A DNA stretch of 64,000 bases, taken from NCBI GenBank assembly GCA_037176725.1, contig JAZBRS010000013.1:5211001-5275000 (forward strand), read 5' to 3'. Under the pieces are notes generated by a model. The model was not told the origin of the DNA and made no database searches. It saw only the letters and a program-made list of their open reading frames with translations. Shown here one piece after another: positions 11,296 through 23,412 of the stretch. A program made the position numbers and the translations under genes. The DNA is from Posidonia oceanica. Taxonomy: Eukaryota; Streptophyta; Magnoliopsida; Alismatales; Posidoniaceae. Every line of letters begins with the position of its first letter. Positions within the stretch are counted from its first letter, which is position 1.

Positions 11296-11915
11296 GCATA
11301 ACGTTTTGCAACGTTGCTAGTGTCACATAAATTAAACTACTTTATAACAAATACATTGTAATAATAAATCAATGCATTGGACTTGCAATTTTTCTTATTG
11401 AATGTGATCAATAGAGTGAAGACACAACAAATACGAGGCATTCTTCTCATTGAGAAGTTATAAGGTGTGGAATTTTTTGACACTTCTTGAGAGAACCCTA
11501 GCACACATATATTGAACAAAAATCCACGTAAAACAGCAGTGGAATCAAGAGAGAAGTGGATCTAATTCATTTTATGGTTCATTTAGAACTGTGTTTAGAA
11601 CTGAAATTTTTATCAAAAGATGTTTTTTAGTCAAATCAATTTCAAATAGGTCTTTCTTCCAAAACTTTTTTGAAGAGCAATAATCAACTTTCCAGTGATT
11701 TGAACTAAAAAGGTAGTTAACACGAAAAACTGTAATATATACTTTCGATAAAAAGTTGATTTTTGATAAAAAATATTCTTTACCCAACGTAATTCCAAAC
11801 AAACCTTTAGAAAAATAATGAAAGATCTCTCAAGCAGAAAACAGAACTATGTTCCCACATTTAACGATCAGAAAACAAAACTATGTCCCTTGCTTATAAT
11901 AATATATGGAAATAA
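11296..11915. other. AT-rich flank of copia A, no gene seen
   Basis: No supported gene. The part 11575-11815 contains TTTATCAAAAGATG and TCTTTCCAAAAC words and an AAACAAACCTTTAG end that could be another decayed MITE, but I could not fix its boundaries. Confidence 0.4.
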
Positions 11916-12404
11916 TATTGAGTTAAAATCCAATAATATATAAGCTAATATAAAATCAATTAAAGTATTATAGGTTATTTTATGATTAGGTTCATTGAAA
12001 GTGATCTATTTGGTTTGGGTTGAGGCAATTGACATCTTAAGTGATGTGGGTCTTATGTGTAGAAACTATTTGGATATATTACCATTTATTGATGGGCCAA
12101 ATTGGAAATATGTGTTTTTATGAAATTTTATAAAAGAGATCTTGGTCCCCAAGTCCTAAGTACACATGATATATTATAGCCTCCCTTCTCTCTCACCCTA
12201 TCTTAAGTTTGAAGGAGAAAAGAGAGCTTATAGGCTTAGAAGACCAGATCTAGGTTGGTGATCAAGGATACCTACGATTTTTTACATGGATTCAGGTACG
12301 CTTCTGCACATACTCTATTTTGTGATGATTTGTCATGATAGATCTTGAGATATTGAATTTTAATTATATAAAATTTGTATCTTGTTTAAGTCCTATTTTT
12401 AACA
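11916..12404 (+). repeat. 5' LTR of copia A
   Basis: It begins TATTGAGTTAAAATCC (TGTTGAG in the 3' copy) and ends TTTTTAACA. A TATAAAAG box at 12129-12136 is conserved in the 3' LTR at 42158-42165 and is the likely promoter element. By eye the two LTRs differ at roughly 6-7% of positions in the first 160 bases, plus indels. Confidence 0.9.
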
Positions 12405-12406
12405 AG

Positions 12407-12418
12407 TGATATCAGATA
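12407..12418 (+). promoter_or_regulatory. Primer binding site of copia A
   Basis: TGATATCAGATA resembles the standard copia site TGGTATCAGAGC, complementary to the 3' end of initiator tRNA-Met. It lies two bases after the LTR and is decayed at three positions. Confidence 0.75.
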
Positions 12419-12740
12419 AATCATGTCATTTCATCATGAAATCTTATGTTTTTTATCTTGATCATGTTGAAAATCGTTGATTTTTTGTTTTCTCTAGTTG
12501 TTTCGTGCATGAAAAATCCTGCTTTCGTGTTTTCATACATCAAAATCAATAAAATATGATTTCTACATGATCAGGTTTTTTGGCCGCCACCGGATCTGAC
12601 CATTCCGACGCCACCTGAGCGCCGGATCGCCGGTCGAACGCTTGGAAAGTGCCCCTCCAACAGCCTTAGGCCGTCAGAGGTTGCGACGCCGCCGAAATCC
12701 CTCTGGTGTTTCTTATGCCATTTAGGGTTTCTGAAAGTTT

Positions 12741-13020
12741 GGTTATGACTTGATCATAGGTTAATTAAGGTCATTAATTACTTGGTTATGACTTGGTCAA
12801 AGGTTAATTATGGTAGTTAATTACCTGGTTATGACTTGGTCAAAGGTTAATTAAGGTAATTCATTATCTAGTTATGACTTAGTCAAAGGTTAATTAAGGT
12901 AGTTAATTACCAGGTTATGACTTAGTCAAAGGTTAATTAAGGTAATTCATTACCTAGTTATGACTTAGTCAAAGGTTAATTAAGGTAGTTAATTACCTGG
13001 TTATGACTTGGTCAAAAGGT
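12741..13020 (+). repeat. Seven 43-bp tandem repeats in the copia A leader
   Basis: Units start at 12741, 12784, 12827, 12870, 12913, 12956 and 12999, an exact 43-bp spacing. Each has GGTTATGACTTGGTCAAAGG, then GTTAATTAAGGTAGTTAATTA with small changes. TGAC-TTG-GTCA and TTAATTAA are self-complementary. The array lies between the primer binding site and gag, where packaging and translation signals would be expected. Confidence 0.9.
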
Positions 13021-13673
13021 AATCTATTTCTGTTTAATCTTGAGTTTTCTTGTTATCACACTTTGGTTAATTAATATTGTGGAAAATTCTGTATATTTTA
13101 CGAATTTTATTGTTTAATGCTGAACTTAAGTATCCATGGTTTAATGCTTAAATGTTAAATCATGACCTTTGAAATCAAATAAATTCGTTATTGGTGATCA
13201 ACAATAAATTGTCTTCTATTTAAGAATAGATAAATCAAAGCAACATCCTACCAAAGTAGGCTCTCTTGCCTAGATTAATCAATTTGGGATAGAAAGATGG
13301 TAGTGTGTTTGAGATTCATGCGGATAGTAATCAGCCCAAAGGAATGTTACTATTTGGCTGAATCTCATACACACCTGTGGTAATAAATACGTGACAATTA
13401 TATGGTTGTGCCATATAGATAACTCGTTGGCCCAAAGGAAAGCTTGTCACTTGACAGGACTAATTATCAGCATTTGATTACTACATTAAAGAGTACCACT
13501 TGCAAGTTGACATTTCTGCCCAAAGGCTAAATGTCGATGTTGTGCTAGGTATCTTGAGATGGGTCTCACCATAAATTGAATTTATTTATTTATTTCTTTA
13601 TTATTAAAGATTCATATGGTTGTCATTGAACCAACTATTCTTTTGCTTTTCAATTATTTATAATTGATTCAGT

Positions 13674-14672
13674 AAATGCATCTACTTCAATAACTACCAA
13701 CATTAATTCAATTCCCTTGCTTAATGACACTAATTTCAAGTACTGGAAAGAGAACGTTATGATTATTATCGGGTGCATGGATCTAGATTTAGCCCTAAGG
13801 ATGGAACAAACCCCTACTTTTGAGTCCGACAGTTCGACTGAGGACAAGAAAGCTTATGAAAAGTGGGAGCGTTCCCATAGGCTAAGTCTGATGATCATAA
13901 GGCGCGCGATTCCAGAGACTTTTAGGGGCTTAATGTCTGAAGAGACAACTGCCAGAGAGTTTCTCAATGACCTTGAGAAACGATTTGCCAAGAATGAAAA
14001 GGCGGAAACTAATATGCTATTGGCAAATTTAGTTTCTATGAAAAGGCTGCAGGTGTTTCATCCAAGAAGCAACAATGGCAAATTGAGTTTACCTACCACT
14101 TTTGCTACGGTTTATTCTGAAGTTAATATAGCTTCTATACCTAGACACACTTGGTAGATAGATTTTGGTACTACTACTCACATAAGTGTGTCTATGCAGG
14201 GTTGTCTAAGTTATCTAACACCACGTGATGGTGAAAGACACATCTTTGTGGGTGACAGCAATAAAGTTGAAGTGGAAGCTATTGGTCATTTTAGATTGTT
14301 GTTACGAACTGGTTGTTACTTTTTTTGTACCGTTTTTTAGGCGGAATTTGATTTCTATTTCTGTATTGGACAAATATGGTTATTCTTGTCTTCAAGGAAA
14401 TAGACAATTGAGTCTTTTCCAAGATTCTAATCGTATTGGTACTGGTTCTTTGATGTATAATGACAATTTATATTTGCTTGGTCCATTAGCTTCTTATAAT
14501 GAAACCTTGCATACTACATCTAGAGGTACAAAGCGAAAAATTAGTGAAGATTCCGCAATGTTATGGCATAAGTGTTTAGATCATATCTCTAAACAACGAA
14601 TAAAGAGGCTAGTGTCAGATGAAATTCTTCCTTCTCTTGACTCAACAGATTTTCAAGTTTGCATTGAGTGTA
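13674..14672 (+). pseudogene. Copia A gag, protease and GAG-pre-integrase (broken)
   Basis: The reading from 13717 contains FKYWKENVMIIIGCMDLDLAL, a copia gag (UBN2-like) N-terminus. The original ATG probably lay near 13684, where AATGCATCT stands in place of ATGGCATCT. Gag has an internal deletion after LLANLVSMK, so most of the capsid domain and the zinc knuckle are missing. The protease follows at 14149 as TW-stop-IDFGTTTH; the usual catalytic DSG is DFG. A frameshift near 14325 leads into LISISVLDKYGYS and the GAG-pre-integrase motif LWHKCLDHISKQRIKRLV (the usual Gly before the second His is Asp). The reading is cut at 14672 inside CIKGKQTN by the Tat-like insertion. Confidence 0.85.
14668..14672 (+). 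repeat. Target-site duplication GTGTA (left copy)
   Basis: GTGTA here and at 26656-26660 flanks the Tat-like element exactly. It proves one transposition event into copia A. Confidence 0.95.
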
Positions 14673-16978
14673 TGTAAACACCCCAATTTGACAGCCAGTT
14701 TGGCGGATTTCACTTGGGGATCAAGCTCAGAAACCCAAAACCCCACTTTTCACCTAAATCCAAACCAAAACCCCTCAAATCCCAACATTTCTCCACCAAC
14801 ACAAACCTAGGTCCATTAGAAACAAACTTAGGCCCATTTAGAAGCCCAGTTGGGACAGGAAGGCCTAGTCGGCAGTCACACAGGCGACTGGACCTTGTTG
14901 TCGCCACTCGCCCAGGCGACTTGGTCTGTCACCACTCACAGTGGCGACTTGACTGAGTTGTTGCCAACGAGTGCGGCGACTCAACTGTTCAACTCTCTCC
15001 CGCGCAGACGGCCACCTCCCACGACCTGCGGCCATGCCGCTCGCGCCACCCCTACCAGAGCTAGCCCATGCCTCTGACACCTCGCCTCATGCCCTACGAC
15101 CTATAGCCTCGACTGAACAAAACTCTCACTTCTCCTTAGAATCCAAAAAAAGAGAGGGAGGGAAGGAGAGAGGAGGAACCCATCATTTTCATTCCCGTCC
15201 ACACTCAACCGGCGAATTGCCTTGGTTTCCAGAGCGCAAACTAGAGCCCCGCACCTCCTGAGCGATCCCCGAGCTTCCCCAGACGCCGACACAATCTTCC
15301 CCTGGCCTCCCAAGCCTTTTGCGTCGTCATCGTCCTCAGCTCCGGCGAGCCACCCGAACTCCGACAAGCCACCCAAAAACTCCGTCCAACGCCGCAATCC
15401 CCTTCCTTGCACGCCAGGAAGCACCACCGGACGTCCCCAAGTGCATCCCAACATCGCCGAGCAACCGCCACTCCCTCCAGTGCCACCGCGACCTCCGTAC
15501 CTTCCAACTCCGGTGAGCCACATCGGGGAGCGCAGTCGCGCACCCCCGTAGGTGAGTGAAACCTCCTCTGCCCTCGTAGCACTCTACTCTTGCTTCCTAA
15601 ATACTTAATTGCATGCTATCTAGCTTAGTTCGCTGTATGTGGTTTTCTTCTCCGGCGAAAGGTGTCGCCGGCTGTGTGAGGCCGACAGGCCGTTGAGCTC
15701 GGCCGGAGACCGTCCTAGCCACCCGCATTGCATCCTCGGACCTCCCCCTTCTTCCCTCGGCCCTTCTTGAGCCTCGTAGCGACGTCCAGTGGCTTGCCAG
15801 CCTTCCTCAAGGTCGGCGAACATCTGTCTCCGGTGGGAAAGGGACGGAGGTGGAGGAGGCTATCCGAGCTCCTTTTTTTAAAGTCTTATTGCATGAATGC
15901 ATTCTCTGATATGCCATGCTGCTCTATGAATGTTTACTTTGATTTTCTGATGTCATTTGCATGGCCAAAATGGGCACCAAAGGTCGCTGCCCAGGACTGT
16001 TGGGTTGCTTCCGGCAGTCCTCCGGCCGACTTCGGACCTCCACATCTCGTGGTCCGGGCATCCATTCTATGCGATCTTAGTTTCATTTTGATCTTGAATG
16101 TCCCCTCTATATTTCTGCATGTCTGGTTTCTTGTTTTGAACCCATTTGCTAGCCTTCCCGAGGCCATGAAGTCACCTGTCTTCGAAGCCTGTACAGGGTC
16201 CAGGCACCGCCCTCTCCGGCAACAGGTGCCTCTGCCGCTCTAATAGGCGACATGCCTCGTCGCCCTGAGCACCGGTGACTACCCTTGGCGCCACAGTCAC
16301 CGCCGACCGAGCCTGGCAACCAGACAGTAGCCACACCCATTGTTTGCTACTTTCGATTTTAATCCCCTTGGCTTGTTTAAACTCTGTTTTAGCTTGTTAA
16401 TCACTTTATCATTGCATCATGGCATCTTAGCCCTAATCATCCATGTTTAACATGTTTTCCACTAAACAAGGCATGTCTTCAAATGGCATTTAGGCAAGCA
16501 AAGCATACATTAGGCATACATAGCATCCATCGCCTACGGGCGTACAGTTAAAGGCAAGCATTTGCCGAAATTCCTGCATATGCGAGCGATTAGCCTTAAA
16601 AGACCGATTCCTCGGGCATGTCGGGGGTGCCTAACACCTTCCCCACACGTAACAGGAGTCCTTACCCTTTCTTTGGCTCGTAATGACCATTATGCCCATA
16701 TCCTAGGCACGAGTCATTTTACTTTGCATAGCATCACATCCACTTACATGTTTTCTATGCTTTCCTCGGTTTTCCTCATCTCCCCGATAATAGACTAGGT
16801 GGTGACTCCTTTTTGTCTTATCTTCTTTGATTTCTTCACGTTTTCCTGGTGTTTTCGAGTTGAGTTTTCTCCCCAGATCACTACTGACTGCGGCTTCCAC
16901 CCTCTCTCACGGCACGATCGCATTGCGAGCTTTGGTAGCATGCAAGACCTGTCGTGGCCGAGCGGTGAGACAGTCACA
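14673..16978 (+). repeat. 5' LTR of the Tat-like element
   Basis: It is 2,306 bp, starting TGTAAACACCCC and ending AGTCACA. It carries clustered GGCGAC/GTCGCC words at about 14880-14990 and 16240-16310, the conserved GGGGGTGCCTAACACC block near 16623, and a primer-site-like word (TGGTGACTCC) at 16799-16808. ORFs within it are chance, and many recur in the 3' LTR. Confidence 0.95.
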
Positions 16979-16983
16979 GAAAA

Positions 16984-17001
16984 TGGCGACTTCGCTGGGG
17001 A
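16984..17001 (+). promoter_or_regulatory. Primer binding site of the Tat-like element
   Basis: TGGCGACTTCGCTGGGGA lies 5 bases after the LTR. TGG pairs with the CCA end of a tRNA. Tat/Ogre elements have been described as using tRNA-Arg, but I assign the tRNA only tentatively. Confidence 0.8.
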
Positions 17002-18117
17002 ACAAGACTCCGGCTTTCGCTTTGGCTTTTCGCTTGCATGGTTTTTCGCATGTTTGCCTGCCTTATGCCTATTTCCATGCTTTTTGCTGGCCTTACGCCT
17101 ATTTGCCTGCTTTGTTGCTTACATTGCTTTTACTTGCTTTATTTATGCATTATACATGCCTAAATACATGTTTGACGCACTATACATGCCTTTTGAGTGG
17201 TAAATGCTTTGTTTTACACAGTTGCTATGCCACTACACACGCACATGCCATGTATACATGCCTTTTGATATGATAAGTGCTTTCTTTTCACTATCATGTC
17301 CACAAACAAAATGCACATGCCATGCACATGCCTTTTGCCTTGTTGTATGATGCTTGCATGCCATGACTCCATGTTTCTTTCCCCTTCATGTTTCGCCATG
17401 CTTAGGATATTAGGAACATGCTTGCTCCCCTTTGGCTTAATTTAAAAGCAACAAATAAGCCAACTTTTAAAGTTTAAGCAAAACTAGAGCCAAAACTTGC
17501 AATTTTCCCTCTTGGCTAAGTAAAATGCAAGTAAAACACTTAAGAGCATATCGCTTGACTGATTCGTACTAGAAAGCATACATCTTCTCATTCCTAAGTC
17601 CACCCACTTAGTCTGAGAAGGACAGTCCTAGTCTCTCGTTCAGTTACTTTGGCACAGTGCGAGTTGGTCGGTCTGTCCCCCCTTGTCTGGGGTCGTATCG
17701 GTGCTAATAGAGGGTACAACTCATGCTTCGGTAGGGTCAAGGCTACTAACGCACCACCCGTCATACCTGAGCTTTGGCTAGGGTCGAGACGGGGACCTAT
17801 TTTTCTAACCTAGAGTCAATAAACCCATACCCATGAGTGAGTCCGAGTAGGCCACCTAGTCAGGACATGTATGGTGAGAGTGCATAATAGGGCATCCATT
17901 TGCATGTGTGCCATTCATGCCACCCTTAATAACTTATTTTGCATCTGTCCTCTGACACTTTCGTTGTTTCGTAGGTAGGTGCGAGCTCCTCAGCCAGGAC
18001 CTCGAGCGTCCCTCCTCTCTGTCTTTGAGCTATTTGTCGCCTCCGACAATAGCTCGTCTTAGGTCTCGTGTCTCTACCTCTAGCCGCAAACCCTTTCACA
18101 CTCACTCACTGTTCGTT
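17002..18117 (+). other. Untranslated leader of the Tat-like element
   Basis: There is no coding signal. At 17030-17400 it is built from repeated GCATG, CATGCCTTTTG and TATACATGCC words. The section 17590-17900 is less repetitive and may hold packaging signals (inference from position). Confidence 0.5.
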
Positions 18118-20612
18118 ATGGCCCAGCATACCGGCGAGCCCTCTTCCTCTTTGGCGTCAAAGGAGATACCGACTTCGGTCTCTCCATCCCTTGCTTTGAC
18201 GACCTCTGTCTCTTCTCCACTTCTGGTGTAGGAGACTTCCCAGCCCCTCTATCTGGAACAAGGGCCGACCCCAATCAACCTAGAGCTTGTCACTGAGTCA
18301 ACCACGGTGACCACCACTCAGGCTCTAGGAGCGTCGCCTTCTGTTCCACCCCAGGGCCTTCCCATCCTGGGAATCCAGCCTTCTGCGGCTGCCATTTGCA
18401 TAGGGTCTCCTCCTATTGACCCCTCTGTTTCCGTGCCCCCTTTGGCAGACACCCTTTTACATCCTGACCAGTCAGTCGACGAGTTCCCTGCCTCGCAAGC
18501 ACAACGTTTGTTGGCTAAGGCCAAGAGGCTGCGAAGCATGGCTCTTGCACTCGACCCGACTGTGGCCCACTCTTCCCGTCCGACCCCTGAGGTTCCGGTG
18601 CAGCCCACTACAGCTCTGTAGGCTCACCACACTGCATTTTCGCCCTTGTCATCACCCCAGCTCCTCACAACTTCGGCAATGCGGGCGCCATATCTGCCTC
18701 CTGTGTCTGCACAACACTATTCATTGCATACTCCTTCGCCACCTGGTGGCCAGCCCTATGGATTGGCAGGAGCATAGCACCCTTAGTGCCCGTTGCCTGG
18801 CGCCGTGCCAGTGCAACAGCTGCTGCTCCCATGCACTACACCTTACACTGCGCAGCATGCTATCTATCCATCCCCTTTGCATCAGGCTCAGGCCCCTGCA
18901 TACATCCCACAACACTACTCACACTCACATGGGTATGCTGGCCCTCACGCCTCGACACCAAGTGGCGTGATGGTGGATCCGGAGGAGCGCTTTCGCACGA
19001 CCCATACAGCATACACTACCCCTGCCTCTGCTGCACGACCATTGCCAATAGCAACTTCAGATCCCGTCCTCGTCAGGTTGGGAAATCTAGAAAGTGCACT
19101 TCGTCAAGTGCAAGGCACGGACCGCCAATCCTACAAATTTCGGGACCTCTGTCTCTTTCTAGAGGTGACACTCCCAGCGAAGTTCCACATCCCAGAATTC
19201 GAAAAGTAGAATGGTAGAGGCTGCCCCATCTCCCATCTGAAAGCATACTGTGGAGACCTTCCTCAGCTCCAGCATGACGACAGGCTCCTGATTTGTTTGT
19301 TCCAGAAGAGTCTGACCGGCCCCGCGCTCAAGTGGTTCACTTCCCTTGACATGGCCGCGATCCAGACTTGGAACGACCTTTCCTAGGCTTTTCTTGGGCA
19401 GTATTCTTTCAATCTCAACTTGATCTCCAAGCGAGAGGATCTTGTCGCCATCCAACAGAGGCCCCAAGAGCCATTCGGGGAGTAAGTCAGTCGCTGGCGT
19501 TCCGTAGCCGGCCAGGTCAAAGTTAGATCCTCTGTCGAGGAATCTATCGACATGATCATCAAGGGGGTGTAGCCAGCAACTGGCATCGCTGATTAGATCT
19601 AGCGTCCGCGTGGAAAGCTCGCTGTGAAGTGGGAATTTCCCCACACTTGCTGTATTGGTCGAGCAGATCAACAACAACTCCAGCAACAATCGCCGCAGCA
19701 GCAATAGAAACAATGACTCCGCTCCTGGCTACTCCGAACAGCACGCCGTCGCGTACGTTGATTCTCCCTCTGAGCCCACCTATGCAGCGAGTCAGCCAGA
19801 CTCTTCTAAGCTAGATTACGCACATAGTTTTGCACACACTGCCACCATCGAGCCCGTGCATCACGTCGCACCCGCTCGGCAAGGACTCCAACCAGGGCAA
19901 AGACGACCTCGTCGTGTCGAGTGTGATTACACCCCTCTGGCCGAACCACTGAGTGTCATCTTTCCCTAAGTTGAGTCACTTCTGAGACTCCCGGCTGTCC
20001 GTCTGTCACCGAACCCCCCTCTGCGGTGGTATAACACAGATCAGTTTTGCAACTTCCATCAGGCCACCGGGCACTCGACGGATGACTGCCTCACTCTTCA
20101 GGATGCCGTTCAGTGCCTGATCGATCGAAAGATCATCAGCGTTGACACGCAGGAGGCAACACCTGCACATACACTTGCACCAGCACTTGCACACCTTAGT
20201 GTAGCCGACCCTCCCTCTTCCGGGCCTGCAGGCTTCGAAGATGTTGGAACCTCTAGGGTCTTCTCCCTCACTCTTGTCATCTCTACATCCAGCTTCGCCC
20301 CGGTGGATCCTTTTGATCCCATCGACGCAATCTCCTTTCCTTACTTTTCCTAGCTCGTCCGAGGGACGCTCGGAGATGCAGCAACAGCGCCAACAGCAAG
20401 CCCGATCGTGGCATCATCCAAGTCAGCATCTCCTCCAACCCTACCAGCTCCAGTGCTCCCCGCATTGCCCTACCAGCTCCAGTGCTCCCCGCACTACTAA
20501 CAACAGCTTCAGCAGCCTCAGTGCTCCCCGCACTACCGACACAGACTTCGCCGACAGCACCAACAGCGTAGGAGTGGATCCAGCACCTCCCTCACGAGGT
20601 TGCTGTCAGGTA
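18118..20612 (+). pseudogene. Tat/Ogre-type gag, broken by many stops
   Basis: The reading starts at ATG 18118 (MAQHTGEPSSSL), followed by a long Pro/Ser/Gln-rich region. A Retrotrans_gag-like core at about 19270-19570 contains LTGPALKWFTSLD and FNLNLISKREDLVAIQQRP. A C-terminal knuckle-like motif at 20030-20120 (FCNFHQATGHSTDDC, then LQDAVQCLID) is typical of Tat/Ogre gag. At least eight in-frame stops interrupt it. Several are TAG where Gln is expected (18229, 18776, 18782, 19384, 19570), fitting C-to-T change at CAG; others (19207, 19484) need a different change. It cannot make a full-length protein. Confidence 0.85.
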
Positions 20613-20751
20613 AATCCCTCTTACCTCTCTTTTGATTTCGGCATGGTTCTTTCTTTTTGTTTTGCCTTGTTTTGCGTTTTCTCGCCTAACAAAAAAACAT
20701 AAAATCAACAAAAAAACCAAAAGCATGCACTCCGTTTTGGCATTCCTTTGC

Positions 20752-21170
20752 ACCGGGCTAGTAGCCCTAACTGCTCAGTTGACACCCATCATTCTGTCTA
20801 GCTCTTTCATGCACCGGCCTGGCAGCCCTAACTGCCCGATTGACGCCCGTCAAATACGTCTTCACCGGGCTGGCAGCCCTAACTGCCCGACGGTAGGTTC
20901 ATCAACCTATCATCGTACATGTCGCTTCACATGTATATATCTCGTCTTGCATGTACATCCTATCCCCCTGCATCAGGCTGGCAGCCCTAACTGCTCGATT
21001 GACGCCCATCAAAATGTCTTCATCGGGCTGGCAGCCCTAACTGCCCGGTTGACGCCTGTCAAAGTGCTATCTGGCTGATAGCCCTAACTATCCGGCGATG
21101 GGTCCGCCAACTCATCACCGGGCTGGCAGTCCTAACTGTCCAGTGATAGGTCCGTCAACTTATCATCTCT
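20752..21170 (+). repeat. Hairpin-word cluster 1 (about 7 units)
   Basis: Irregular units of about 50 bases follow the consensus CGGGCTGGCAGCCCTAACTG, then CCCGGTTGACGCCCGTCAA. Units begin near 20752, 20812, 20862, 20970, 21022, 21070 and 21117. GGCAG-CCCTAA-CTGCC and TTGACG-CC-CGTCAA can each fold. In the unit at 21070 the first stem is GATAG/CTATC instead. At 20752 GGGCTGGCAGCCC becomes GGGCTAGTAGCCC, again a paired change. Confidence 0.85.
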
Positions 21171-22591
21171 GCACATATCTACCACTTCTTGCACATGTCT
21201 ATCACCCCTTGCATGCATATCCCCTCCTGCATGCGCATATCATTCCCTGCATTCTGGAAAACCCCAAAGACAAAATATCAAAATATGCAAAACTACAAAA
21301 ACATGTCCCTTTCCGCTGATTTTGATTTTATGTTTTTCTAAAAAAGCAAAAACTATAAAAATCACAAAACCCACAAAGCCCAAAAACATGTGTAAAACCA
21401 ACAAAACACATAAACATTTGCATAATCCAAAAATCGGCTTGGGACAACAAGCAGCACTAGGAGGAGGCCAAGCATCAGCGTCTTAGGCAATACTCACCCG
21501 AGCAGCGCCATCTCATTGCATGTGACCACAGAGTGAGACTGAGAGCAGAACAGAACATCTCGCTGAGTTCAAAACTCCCAAAAGCGAGATCCACCTTATC
21601 AAGAGAGTCTACCAGACATGGAGAGGACCAAAGTAGAGCAGAACATAGCCAGAGGCTATCTGTACACATTGCAGAGGCTGAGGGTGTACGCCGACTAGCC
21701 GAACTCTTAACACCTCATCCAGGACTGCTACCCCAAGAGGGCGAAGTCATGCATATCCAAAAGAATAGAAGTCATGTGAGTAAAAATATATATGACAACA
21801 AGATATACATGCTGAGCACAAAAGAAAAATGAAGGCAGAAGTTGAAGAAAGAAGGCGCTCATGAGAGGAGTGACTCGGACGAGCATCGAAGCCGCCTCAA
21901 CTCTCAACTCCAAGCACCACATTGCCAACTACATGGGAAACATTATCAGGAAGACCTGGCCCCACCCTCCGAGTGTAGTAGCACGCTCCAATCCCTTGTG
22001 CAGACAACAACTCTACATCCCTGGCAGGCTAGATGCAACTCCAGTCACTCGCGAGGGGAAAAAGAAATATCTATCCGAGAGCATCAAAAGCGGTAGTCGG
22101 TCCCCGAGGAATTAAGACGAAGGCTATGAAGCTACATCCAATGCTTCTGCTATCCACATGCAGCCAAAGGCTATACTCTGCAAAGCCAAGGCCTCATCCC
22201 GAACTAAGAGCGAGAATGAGAGCCACCAACCACAACTCAACATGGCGTTACACGAGGATCGAGATCTCCTAAGTCAGGAAGTGCAAAAGCATCCTCTCAC
22301 CACAGCTACTTTGAATCCAAAGCCACAAAAGCATGCATGCATAATAAACTACCTTCCCTTTCCCTTGTTTTCAAAAATCGGAGTCAAGGACGAGCACTTT
22401 TTGCCTGACCTCGCTCAGTGGCTCCGCGCTTTTCAAATTTTGCCTCCCACCGCGTTGGGTAGGTCCTTGATGACCGATATGTCCCTTGTTTGCCACCTTG
22501 TGGCATTGCATCACATGCCCGTGCTGAGACCATTGCACGCCCACCATGATGGGTCCCCACTTTCTCCTCTACATCATCCTGCATCCCTCTA

Positions 22592-23290
22592 CACCGGGCT
22601 AGCAGCCCTAACTGGTCTGTTGACACCCGTCATTCTGTCTAGCTCTCTCATGTCTATCCAGGCTGGCAGCCCTAACTACCCAGTTGACGCCCGTCAAAAT
22701 GTCTTTATCGGACTGGCAGCCCTAACTTCTCGGTGATGGGTCTGTTAACCTATCATTCTGCATTCCTCTGCATCAGGCTGGCAGCCCTAACTGCTCGGTT
22801 GACGCCCGTTAAAATGTCGTCCCACATCTTCGCGTTGCATCGGGCTGGTACCCCTAACTACTCGACTGACAAGCTCGTTAGTTTTGTCTCCACTTTGCAT
22901 TTTGATGCCAAGGACGCTTCGGCTGTCCCCTGGTATCTTTCATCGATACCAGGGGCATCTTTATTTGGTTGCCCTCTAGTACCACATTTCCATCTGCATC
23001 CAGGCTGACATCCCCAACTGTTATGGGAGCGTCTACAGACCTCTGCCATACCTTCGGGTATGGTATTCCCATTGCATTCGTGGTTACAAGTCGTCCCACT
23101 TGTCACCACCTCTCTTGCCTGACAGACCCGCTGGCCTGTCAATGCCTTCGATACCAAGTGCATTTGGCAACCCCTTTGGTATCATCTCACACCCATTCGG
23201 GTTGATAGTCCCAACTATCCGGCGATGAGTCCGTCAACTCCTCATAGGGTTGATGACCCCTAACTATCCAGCAATAGGTCCGTTAACTTA
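22592..23290 (+). repeat. Hairpin-word cluster 2 (about 8 units and longer stems)
   Basis: More copies of the cluster 1 unit begin near 22592, 22657, 22704, 22770, 22836, 22998, 23190 and 23243. Between them lie separate perfect stems: CCCCTGGTATC (22927-22937) with 22945-22955, CCATACC-TTCG-GGTATGG (23046-23063) and TGACAG/CTGTCA (about 23120-23141). No protein is encoded. Confidence 0.85.
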
Positions 23291-23412
23291 TCACCTTCGT
23301 CATGTAGTGTAATAGCATTTTGTTGCATATCATGGCATCTCATTGCATATCATCATATAGCTTTCTTATATCCTCCATAGAGTCGGTCCTAGTGTTGCAT
23401 TTCATCATCACA

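Noticed and set aside
12741..13020. Regular array resembling a CRISPR
   Set aside because: Direct 43-bp repeats without unique spacers, in a plant copia leader.
14714..16340. Many ORFs of 60-170 codons in the Tat-like LTRs
   Set aside because: The same frames recur with changes in both LTR copies, without domains; GC-rich U3 sequence produces chance ORFs.
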